A stretch of DNA of 64,000 nucleotides from Amycolatopsis sp. DSM 110486. GTDB taxonomy: Bacteria; Actinomycetota; Actinomycetes; Mycobacteriales; Pseudonocardiaceae. Below the pieces are notes generated by a model. It saw only the letters and a list, made by a program, of their open reading frames with translations, was not told the DNA's origin and searched no databases. This document shows positions 1-6,906 of this stretch, piece after piece. Every line of letters starts with the position of its first letter. Positions within the stretch are counted from its first letter, which is position 1. The DNA lies in the NCBI RefSeq assembly GCF_019468465.1, contig NZ_CP080519.1, forward strand, positions 8,549,001 to 8,613,000, in the 5' to 3' direction. The position numbers and the translations under genes are program-made.

Positions 1-1828
1 GCCGCCGGGCGTAGTACGCCGGGTCATCGGCCGGGTCGGCCGGGCCGGCCGCGATGTCGGGCAACAGGTCGGTGAGCTCGTGGAAGACGCCGCTGGCGTG
101 GACCTGTTCGACCGAATGCACCGGCGCGTGCGGCCGGGCGGCGAGGAACGCGTCGATGTCGTGTTTCGAGACGGTGGTGTACAGCGACGTGGCCGCCACC
201 CAGCCGGCCAGATCCAGCTCGCCGTCCCCGAGCTCGACGTCGTGGACCACGCGAACGCCCAGGCCCGCGAGGTGTTTGACCGCGGTCGCGACGACCTCGT
301 TGGTCTCCCCGGATTCCGGCTGTGTGCCGAAGGCATCGGCGAGGACGCCGATGCTGAAGCCGGCGAGTGTCCCAGGTGTCACGTCGTCGAGAGCTTCTTG
401 GTAGCGGCCGACTTCCGGGCTGCTCGCGGCGAGGGAGGTGTAGGCGTCGGCAGGGTCGTAACCGACGACGACGTCGAGTGTGGCGGCGAGATCGGGCACG
501 GTGCGCGCCAACGGCCCCGGAGTGTCCTGGAAGTGGACCAGCGGCGAGAACCCGGTGCGCGGAATCAGGCCGGTAGTCACGCGCAGGCCGAACAGGTTCG
601 TGAACGACGAGGGCAGCCGGATGGACCCGCCTGTGTCCTCGCCGATCCCGACCAGCGCGAGGTTCGCTGCGACGGCGGCGGCGGTGCCGGCGCTCGACCC
701 GCCGGGTTCGCGGTCGAAGTCGTAGGGGTTCTTCGTGAAGCCGCTGCGAGAGGAGAAGGAGAACCAGCCTGCCGCGAAGTCGCACATCGTCGACTTGCCC
801 AGGATCACCGCCCCGGCCGCCCTCAGGCGCGCGACCACCGTCGCGTCCTGTTCGGGCACGTAGTCGGCGAACAATCCGGACCCGAAGGAAGTCGCGATCC
901 CGGCGGTTTCGGCTTGGTCCTTGAGCACGACCGGCACTCCGTGCAGTGGGCCGGTGAGCTCGCCCGTGGCGGCGTAGCGCTCGTCGAGTGCGGCGGCTTC
1001 GGCCACGGCGTGGGGGTTCAGCGTCACGTACGAGCCCAGTCGCGGGCCGTCCTGCGACTGGTCGATCGCCTCGATGCGGCCGAGGTACCACCGGGTCAGG
1101 TCCGCGCTGGTCGTGGCCCCCGCGGCGAGCGCGGCGTGGAACGATTCGATGGTGAGTTCGTCGTAGGTCATGGCCTGGTCCCCTTCGAGAGCTGTGCCGG
1201 CGGCGCTGGCGAGGGCTGTCACGACGGTGGTGGCGGTGTGTTCGAGGTGCTCGGCGGTCATCGCGAGCAGGGCCGGGAGGTCCTTGGTGGCGAACAGGTG
1301 CAGGATCTGCTGGTGCTGGCGGTGGGCCTCGGCGAAGTCCTCGACCGCGGTCGCGTAGATCGCCATCGACGGAGTGACCCGGTCCCAGATGTTCCGGATC
1401 AGGTCGAGCAGATGCGGGCTGTCCGAACAGCTGTAGAGCCGGTCGTGGAACCGGCGGTTCAAGCCACGCCAGACCACCGGGTCCAAGTTGGCGTCAGCCA
1501 TCTCGTCGAGGATGGCACGCAGGTCCCGTAGGTCCTCCTCCGTGGCCTGCTCCGCGGCCCATTGGGTCGCGAGACCTTCCAGCCGCTGGCGGATCTCGAA
1601 GATCTGCCGGACCTCATCGGTGCTCAGGTTCGCCACCGTCACGCTGCGGCGCCCGAAGACCACCAGTCCCTCCACACCCAGCCGCTTGAGTGACTCGCGC
1701 GCGGGCATAGTGGACACTCCGAGCTCGTCGGCCAGAGTGCGCAGTGAGAGCCGGGTGCCAGGGGGATAGGTGCCGTCGAGGATGGCCTCGCGGATGCGCC
1801 CGTACACCTCGTCCGCGACGCTCGTCAT
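1..1828 (-). CDS. GntR/FCD regulator fused in frame to an amidase-signature enzyme (3' end outside window)
   Basis: Reading from an ATG at 1828, the first ~219 residues form a GntR regulator: winged helix at about 1-65 (LADELGVSTMPARE, KRLGVEGLV) and an FCD ligand domain at about 75-205 (FEIRQRLEGLA, NRRFHDRLY, EHRQH-like helix). The frame then runs without a stop through MTYDELTIES (Met codon at 1171) into an amidase-signature protein. That part has the Lys of GVPVVLKD (about residue 303), the cis-Ser region PGGSSAG (about 378) and the nucleophile Ser of EDTGGSIR (about 402). I checked every codon from 1828 to 1166 and found no stop. FCD regulators commonly sense carboxylates and amidases release carboxylates, so a self-sensing enzyme is conceivable. 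Alternatively translation restarts at 1171 and two proteins are made. The C-terminus lies beyond the left edge. Confidence 0.85.
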   Translation of the reverse strand, partial: MTSVADEVYGRIREAILDGTYPPGTRLSLRTLADELGVSTMPARESLKRLGVEGLVVFGRRSVTVANLSTDEVRQIFEIRQRLEGLATQWAAEQATEEDLRDLRAILDEMADANLDPVVWRGLNRRFHDRLYSCSDSPHLLDLIRNIWDRVTPSMAIYATAVEDFAEAHRQHQQILHLFATKDLPALLAMTAEHLEHTATTVVTALASAAGTALEGDQAMTYDELTIESFHAALAAGATTSADLTRWYLGRIEAIDQSQDGPRLGSYVTLNPHAVAEAAALDERYAATGELTGPLHGVPVVLKDQAETAGIATSFGSGLFADYVPEQDATVVARLRAAGAVILGKSTMCDFAAGWFSFSSRSGFTKNPYDFDREPGGSSAGTAAAVAANLALVGIGEDTGGSIRLPSSFTNLFGLRVTTGLIPRTGFSPLVHFQDTPGPLARTVPDLAATLDVVVGYDPADAYTSLAASSPEVGRYQEALDDVTPGTLAGFSIGVLADAFGTQPESGETNEVVATAVKHLAGLGVRVVHDVELGDGELDLAGWVAATSLYTTVSKHDIDAFLAARPHAPVHSVEQVHASGVFHELTDLLPDIAAGPADPADDPAYYARR

Positions 1829-1932
1829 CGCGATCTGGTCGCCGAGCCGGCCACCTGCTCGGTCGACTGCGCGCCGTCCACCGGTCGTCAATCCGGACCC
1901 CTCTCCGCCGTGCTCGAAAGCTTCGAGCCCGC

Positions 1933-1949
1933 TGTGATCTGAGATCACA
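1933..1949. promoter_or_regulatory. Perfect 17-bp palindrome, probable operator of the GntR-amidase gene
   Basis: The sequence TGTGATCT-G-AGATCACA is an 8+1+8 perfect inverted repeat about 105 bp upstream of the GntR-amidase start, between it and the divergent reading frame near 2051. GntR/FCD proteins bind short palindromes with GT...AC half-sites and are often autoregulated, so it is the obvious operator candidate. It also resembles a CRP site but has a 7-base rather than 6-base spacer. Confidence 0.55.
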
Positions 1950-2050
1950 ATCGCTCCAGAGCGGCGATCGTGGGTTACAGGGAGGCCCGCCGTTTGTGAA
2001 CTCTGCGGCGGACTTTCGTAACACCGCGCTGCGGAGGAAGACAGAAGGCG

Positions 2051-2451
2051 TTGACGGACCTGTTGGCAGGGGAGGACGACGGTACCCCCGTATCCGGGGC
2101 CGAATTGTTGGTCTACAACGGCGACGCGGAAGTCGTACGGACGGCTCTGGCCCGGCACGCTCGCCGCGAGGAGGCGTCCCTTTTCTGGATCCGCCCATCG
2201 GCTTCGCCGAAACTGGTCGGGCGAGTGGCCTGCCCACCTTCGACCCACTGGTGGGCCGACGCAGGGCGCTCGGCGTCGTCTCCGCCGAGCAGCGCGGGCA
2301 AGAACTCGAGTTCACGCTCTCGACCGGGGAACGCGCAGTCATCAGGTCGGCGGCCGGAGCTCAGCTGCAGGCGCTACAGGACTTCGACACGTGGACCACA
2401 ACCCTTCCGGCCGACGTGATCGAAGACCTCGAGCACCTCGACCACGACTGA
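2051..2451 (+). pseudogene. Small conserved-looking hypothetical gene split by a frameshift
   Basis: Two adjacent reading frames both look like protein. The first, from a TTG at 2051, reads MTDLLAGEDD, then GAELLVYNGDAEVVRTALAR and EEASLFWIRPSASPKLVGRV. The second picks up near 2230 with GLPTFDPLVGRRRALGVV and continues through GQELEFTLSTGERAVI and LQALQDFDTWTTTLPADV to a stop at 2451. Joined, they would give a ~130-residue protein with no recognised family. The switch lies around 2215-2240. It may be a true frameshift, a sequencing error, or I may have the start wrong. Confidence 0.35.
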
Positions 2452-2487
2452 GCATCAAACCCGCAGGCACCGACGCGTGTCATCACC

Positions 2488-3120
2488 GTGGGCAACTTTT
2501 GGACAGCGACACTGGGAGCGCTCACGGGCGCCGCGCTCACGCCGATCGGAGTGCTGGTCGCGCGGAGCACGGCGCACACCGCGCTGCAACGCCGGCATGA
2601 AGTCGTGCTCACGGCAGTGACAGTGTGCGGCGGCGGTGCCTGCTCTTTGTGGCCTCCCGTGCTCTTCGTGCCGGCGGTCCTGTTGATCGTCCTACGTATT
2701 CCGGCCGCCACGGTCGATGCCGTGGAGCACCGGATCCCGAACCGGTTGAGCATGCCGCTGGCCGTCAGCATGCTCGTAGCGCTGACATGCTCCGATGATC
2801 CGTCAAGACTCCAGCGCGTGCTCGCCGGAGCAGCCGTGTGGAGCGGTCTGCTGCTCGCGACCTTCCTGGCGACCGGACAACCCGGCCCTGGCGACGTCAA
2901 GCTCGCTCCCGGCCCCGGCCCCGGCATGCTGGCGATCTGGCGGAGATGGTCGACGTTGGCCACGACGATCGTGGCCGCATACCTACTGGCAGCGCTGGTC
3001 GGACTCGCCGGGCTTGCTCGCCGCAAGCTCTCGCGGCGGGCCGGACGACTTCCGCTCGCGCCACCGATGGTAGCGGCGACAATCGGCATCGTCACCGTGT
3101 TCTCTTGCATCAGATCCTGA
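2488..3120 (+). CDS. Prepilin peptidase, A24 family (TadV/CpaA-like)
   Basis: This 210-residue membrane protein starts with GTG at 2488. It has several hydrophobic spans (about 45-70, 75-95, 115-130, 150-170, 185-205). The two aspartates that define A24 aspartic prepilin peptidases are present: VDAVEHRIPNRL (about residue 76) and QPGPGDVKLA (about 134), the latter a variant of the family motif GxGDxK. Such enzymes cleave the leader of type IV/Flp pilins in the cytoplasmic membrane. The length matches the short form without the N-terminal methylase domain. No pilus genes are visible nearby, so it may serve a remote tad locus. Confidence 0.8.
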   Translation: MGNFWTATLGALTGAALTPIGVLVARSTAHTALQRRHEVVLTAVTVCGGGACSLWPPVLFVPAVLLIVLRIPAATVDAVEHRIPNRLSMPLAVSMLVALTCSDDPSRLQRVLAGAAVWSGLLLATFLATGQPGPGDVKLAPGPGPGMLAIWRRWSTLATTIVAAYLLAALVGLAGLARRKLSRRAGRLPLAPPMVAATIGIVTVFSCIRS

Positions 3121-3621
3121 GTCCTCGGCCATGTCTGGGGCGACACAACCCCGACGGCGAAGGAGAGTGCACAGTGGATGGTCACCTCTGGCACGACGAC
3201 GAGCTCGACTACGCGGCGTCGAACGCGGCACAACGATTCGACCTGGACCAGGACGTCCGGGAGTCGGTGCAGGTTTGTGGTGATCCACACCGAAACCCGA
3301 GGTCCTCACCCATATCAAGATCATCACAACCGTGTCGCCACATCACCAACGTGCCCGAACAGCACATCTAGTGAGGGCGCCAGAGCAGATGATGACGTGC
3401 TACGCGCGCTGGCCACCGAGATTAAGGTGCCGACCGCAGTTCTCGCCGTCGCACCGGGCACGGCCGAGGTCCTCGTCATGATGACCGCGCTCGCCGACAC
3501 GAGCACCAGCGCCCGCCCGGTGATCGATACCCGCGTGCCACAGGTTGCGACGCTGTTGCGCCAGGCCCAGCAGCACACTGTGGACTACGTGACGCTGCGG
3601 CCGTTCCGACCTCGTCGCGGC
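3121..3621. other. Interval with short coding-like stretches, no intact gene
   Basis: Two plus-strand pieces read like protein but do not form one frame. From a GTG at 3174, VDGHLWHDDELDYAASNAA and FDLDQDVRESVQVC appear. Another frame at about 3380-3600 reads DDDVLRALATEIKVPTAVLA and VAPGTAEVLVMMTALADTS, then loses coding character near 3610. This looks like the remains of one or two genes; I cannot name a family. Confidence 0.3.
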
Positions 3622-4869
3622 TCACGACCACCTCATCGCCCATCTCCGCGTGGGTGGCGCGCCGGAATCGGAGCGGTCGTCGCGGCACGGCTGGGCGGGC
3701 TGCGAACTCCGCCGTCGCTCACTCGTCGTTCGGCGAGGTCTGCGTGCGGCATTTCGTGTCCACGGACGTCCGCTCCTCCCGCCGGCGCCGGTTTCGTCCT
3801 TGGCGTTCCCGCTCACGGGGCTGTAGGTCGCGCTGCGGACGGTCTCCTTGTCCTCCGGACTGGACCCGAGCGCACCGGCGACGATCCCGACCGAACTGCA
3901 CAGCCACACCAGGTTCAAGTACGAACCCACACCGTCCGGGTGCCCCAAGGTCTGCGCGAGATAGCCGCTGTCGAGCAGGACGGCCGCCGCGAGCAGCGCG
4001 AGCACGAACAGGATCGCGTACATGCACGCCACCCCGACCGCCAGCGTGGTCGCCGTGGAAACGTTGTACATCACGGCCTTCCGTCGCTCGGCAGCCTCGG
4101 AAGGCCGGTCCCACATGTGGTTGTACACCACCAACCACACCGTCATGACCAGGACGGTGACCACCGTGATCGCTGTGAGCCGCAGCGGGGACAGCGCGTC
4201 CGCGAGCTTCCAGAACGAACTGGTGATGATGCCGTAGGCGGCGGTCCCGGCCGCCGCGGTGGCGCCCGCCAGATGCGGGACGAGCCGCCACGGACGGTTG
4301 TCCCGCACCATCCCGGCCAGCAGCCGCACTTGACCACGCAACCCGACCAGAGCGAGATGGGTCTCGGCGGACCGGTGTCCGCCCGACACCCGCTGCGTCG
4401 GGGCCAGCGCCTCACGCGCCCGTGCCACCGCCCCCCGTCTGGCGCGGTCCCCGTCGATCCCGAGCCGCCGCGACACCAGCTGCCGCACCACGCGGATCAG
4501 CAACGCCCGTGCCCGGTGACGCACCATCACCGCACCGAGCGCGGGAAACGAGATCATCGCGACAGCGTGCTCGACATCGACACCGGCGACGACAGGTTTC
4601 GTCCCCGCGCGCCGGAGCAAATCGGTGACCAGGACCACCAGGTCCCAGCCCCGGTCCTGCCGCTGCCGCTGCGACAACGTGCGCATCGGAATGCCACCGT
4701 CTGCGTCCAACGGCAACTGCTCCACCCGATGCTCCACTCGCCACCGCGTCCGCCCGCTCACCCTCGCGGCGAAAACCCCGGGCAGATCGTCGGCGATCGT
4801 CGTGATCACCTGCTCCGGCGGCCCCTCGTCAGCCAGCACCCCGACGACCACCTGGTGTGGTGCGTTCAT
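3622..4869 (-). CDS. Multi-span membrane protein of unknown function
   Basis: The start chosen is ATG at 4869 (MNAPHQVVVGVLADEG) because GAGGTGA lies six bases upstream; a longer frame opens at 4968. The first ~200 residues are soluble, with a hydrophobic strand near AMISFPALGAVMVR. The C-terminal half has about four membrane spans (GATAAAGTAAYGIITSSFW, LTAITVVTVLVMTVWLVVY, VGVACMYAILFVLALLAAAV, YLNLVWLCSSVGIVAGAL). After VRSATYSP the annotated frame becomes low-quality. A neighbouring frame reads PREREREQGRN-like charged sequence and ends TQTSPNDE at 3719, so a one-base frameshift near 3830 may have replaced the native tail. No family is recognised. Confidence 0.6.
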   Translation of the reverse strand: MNAPHQVVVGVLADEGPPEQVITTIADDLPGVFAARVSGRTRWRVEHRVEQLPLDADGGIPMRTLSQRQRQDRGWDLVVLVTDLLRRAGTKPVVAGVDVEHAVAMISFPALGAVMVRHRARALLIRVVRQLVSRRLGIDGDRARRGAVARAREALAPTQRVSGGHRSAETHLALVGLRGQVRLLAGMVRDNRPWRLVPHLAGATAAAGTAAYGIITSSFWKLADALSPLRLTAITVVTVLVMTVWLVVYNHMWDRPSEAAERRKAVMYNVSTATTLAVGVACMYAILFVLALLAAAVLLDSGYLAQTLGHPDGVGSYLNLVWLCSSVGIVAGALGSSPEDKETVRSATYSPVSGNAKDETGAGGRSGRPWTRNAARRPRRTTSERRRSSQPAQPCRDDRSDSGAPPTRRWAMRWS

Positions 4870-4969
4870 CCGGTTCACCTCGCTCATCGGCACCCGCCGG
4901 GTTCCCTGGGGATCCCGGCCCAACCGCCGAGTTCCGGCGACGTCGACCGGAGCGTGGTTCGGAGTCACC

Positions 4970-5289
4970 CAGGGTTGCGAACCGGTCGCCGTACTCGTCT
5001 ACGTGGCCCGGAACGTCTCGACGGTGAACACCAGCTGACGCACGTGTCGAGAGGCGCGGACCTTGACCCCCGGTGACAGGGGTGGACACGGTCGGCTGGT
5101 TGCGGCCGCGCACTGCGTACGCGCCGACAGTGACCGTCGGCGCTTGCGCGGCCAGTCGACGCCGGGTAGCCGCTGATGCTGCGGAGGGACGTCGGCGACA
5201 CCTTGAGCGAGCCGACCGACTCGGCGGGGCGCGACCTGAGAAGCTGCGTCGTGCAGCACGGTCGAGCCCAGCTCGGTCAACCGTGTACG
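4970..5289. other. Interval without a recognisable gene
   Basis: Open frames exist on both strands, as expected at this GC content, but none shows a family motif, a convincing start or a ribosome binding site. A minus-strand stretch at 4999-5280 (LGSTVLHDAASQVAPRRVG, ending VRQLVFTVETFRAT) has mild coding character and may be more debris from the remnant upstream. Confidence 0.3.
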
Positions 5290-5610
5290 CGCCGAGCGGA
5301 CCAGGTCCAGGGTGGCGGATAGCAGTCCGTGCCGAGCACATTCTCGCGGACGTTCAGGACATTCGGGTCGACGCGATCACCCTGCAGGGGAACACCGAGC
5401 TCCATTCGAGGGCGGCGCCTACCTGGTGCACGCTCGTGACGCGCACGTCGGCGTGCCCACGCCACGACGGTTGCCAGCACCAGGAGCTACCGAGCAGCAC
5501 GAAAGTGGGAATGAGGTTGGGGCTCCGGGTCAGGTAGGTGACGATCGCGGACAGCAATCCTAGGACCAGGCAGGCTCCGAATATCCGAAGTCCGTACGTC
5601 GTTTCGGCCG
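5290..5610 (-). pseudogene. Remnant of a PrsW-like intramembrane protease or similar membrane protein
   Basis: On the minus strand from about 5605, one frame reads LRIFGACLVLGLLSAIVTYL followed by TRSPNLIPTFVLLGS, which resembles the N-terminal membrane segment of PrsW-type proteins. A second frame then continues LVLATVVAWARRRARHERAP and MELGVPLQGDRVDPNVLNVR with no further membrane spans and ends near 5290. At least two frame changes are needed and the catalytic Glu/His segments are absent, so this is a fragment. Family assignment rests on the TRSPNLIPT...LLGS segment only. Confidence 0.4.
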
Positions 5611-5624
5611 TTCAGTAACGGCCT

Positions 5625-6215
5625 TCATCTGCGCCTTCCCCATCGCTCGCCTGAGCCGTGGGCGGCTGTATCGATGAAAGTCCGATACCGGGCTGCGGAT
5701 CCGGGCTCCGCGACGTCCTCGAGGCCTTGGGGGCAACGCAATGACGACCACAGCACGGCACGCGGTTTCGGGTCGTCGATGACGGCGCGGTACTGGGAGA
5801 AGACTTCGGCCAGCAGGGCGTCGTCCATCGCGTACAGCACGGGCGGCGCGAGGCCGGTCAGCTCGAACAGGCCGTTGAGGGCGGTGAGCCTGTCCTCTAC
5901 TTTGTGCACGAGTTCGAACAGGCCGTCGTCCACCGGCTTGACCTGGGACAGATCGACCACCAGGTGCCGCGTGCCGGCGTGGAGCAACCCGGCGAAGTGA
6001 GCGGCCAGGAGGCGCAGCGCCCGCGCGTCGATCGATCCACTGACGGTGACGACGGTGTAGTGCTCGCCCCGCAATGTTGAGGTGACCGTGAGATCTTCCG
6101 TTTTGCCGGTGGTCTCGGCCGGTGCACCGCGTGCCTGCCTTGTGAGGCGTTGCAGCTCTGCGAACGCGGCTACGTACGCCGGCTGATCGAGGGTGAGTGA
6201 GAGTCCAATGACCAT
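5625..6215 (-). CDS. STAS-domain (anti-sigma factor antagonist-like) protein
   Basis: The 196-residue protein is taken from ATG at 6215 (MVIGLSLTLDQPAYVAA). A STAS-like fold is seen at about residues 45-130: TVVTVSGSIDARALRLLAAH, AGTRHLVVDLSQVKPVDDGL, FELVHKVEDRLTALNGLFEL. Such domains act in partner-switching control of sigma factors. The classical phosphorylatable Ser of SpoIIAA (D-S/T-S) is replaced by VKPVDDGLF, so signalling by phosphorylation is doubtful. A ~45-residue C-terminal extension follows. No kinase or sigma factor gene is adjacent. Confidence 0.65.
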   Translation of the reverse strand: MVIGLSLTLDQPAYVAAFAELQRLTRQARGAPAETTGKTEDLTVTSTLRGEHYTVVTVSGSIDARALRLLAAHFAGLLHAGTRHLVVDLSQVKPVDDGLFELVHKVEDRLTALNGLFELTGLAPPVLYAMDDALLAEVFSQYRAVIDDPKPRAVLWSSLRCPQGLEDVAEPGSAARYRTFIDTAAHGSGERWGRRR

Positions 6216-6403
6216 ACAGCGATCGTGCTGATCACCGGCCTCGACGGCTTCACCCTGGTGGCACCAAAAAGAGGAGTCGCTGCTGGCACATCGGGACAGT
6301 GTCTGGCGTGCCTTCCTACGATCGTGATCAGGCGGAGGTAAGTTCATGTCCGCGAAGGACGGCCGGACTCGCTGCCTGCGGTATCGTCGCCACGCCGCCC
6401 GGG

Positions 6404-6421
6404 CCGCCGTTTTCCCGGCGG
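6404..6421 (-). terminator. Possible terminator after the chaperone/redox operon
   Basis: CCGCCG-N6-CGGCGG forms a 6-bp GC stem just downstream of the DUF1931 gene, the last gene of the minus-strand operon. There is no clear U-tract on that strand, so the call is tentative. Confidence 0.35.
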
Positions 6422-6456
6422 ATGAATGCCTTCCGGTGAACCTCGTGCGCGCCTGC

Positions 6457-6906
6457 CTAGAGGAGCAGTTCGAACATTCGGAAGACCTGTTCCCATTCCG
6501 CGGAGCCGGGGTTCTTGAGGCGTGGGTCGGTGATCTTGAACGCCTGGGCGAGAGCCACGCTGAGGCCGCCGGCGATGGCCGGGAGCCGTGCCTCGGTGTC
6601 TTCGGAGATCGCGATCCCGAGCGGGGGACGCGTCAGGAGCTGATCGAGCAGCGGCACCACTTCCAGGTCTTCTTCCATCTTGAGGAACTCGTGCATGCAC
6701 TCCTGCAGCCCCTTGGTGATCGGCAGGTCTCTTTGCTCGATGACGTCCCGTCCGTTGGCCTTGGCCGTGGCCTTGGCGACTACGAAGAGGTCGTAGATCT
6801 TGCGGTCCAAGAATTCGTCGTACCGTTTCAGATCGCTCTTGTCGACATTCAGGCTCGCGGCCACCCGGAAGAACCGTTCGAACCTTGCCGCGCCCATGAC
6901 CGGCAT
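6457..6906 (-). CDS. DUF1931 family protein (histone-fold doublet)
   Basis: The 149-residue protein starts at ATG 6906 (MPVMGAARFERFFRVAASLN). It matches the DUF1931 pattern throughout: VDKSDLKRYDEFLDRKIYDL, NGRDVIEQRDLPITKGLQEC, DTEARLPAIAGGLSVALAQA and a C-terminal EWEQVFRMFELLL. Known structures of this family show two histone-like folds in one chain; DNA binding or another stress role is inferred, not shown. Its ATG overlaps the stop of the preceding gene (ATGA at 6903-6906), indicating translational coupling. It is the last gene of the operon. Confidence 0.85.
   Translation of the reverse strand: MPVMGAARFERFFRVAASLNVDKSDLKRYDEFLDRKIYDLFVVAKATAKANGRDVIEQRDLPITKGLQECMHEFLKMEEDLEVVPLLDQLLTRPPLGIAISEDTEARLPAIAGGLSVALAQAFKITDPRLKNPGSAEWEQVFRMFELLL

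Noticed and set aside
80..1531. A 483-codon plus-strand open frame opposite the GntR-amidase
   Set aside because: The minus strand carries clear regulator and amidase motifs; the plus frame is a high-GC mirror with no family sequence.
3178..5076. A 632-codon plus-strand open frame
   Set aside because: Composition is Arg/His/Pro-rich nonsense over a minus-strand membrane protein; only a short piece near 3380-3600 looks like protein.
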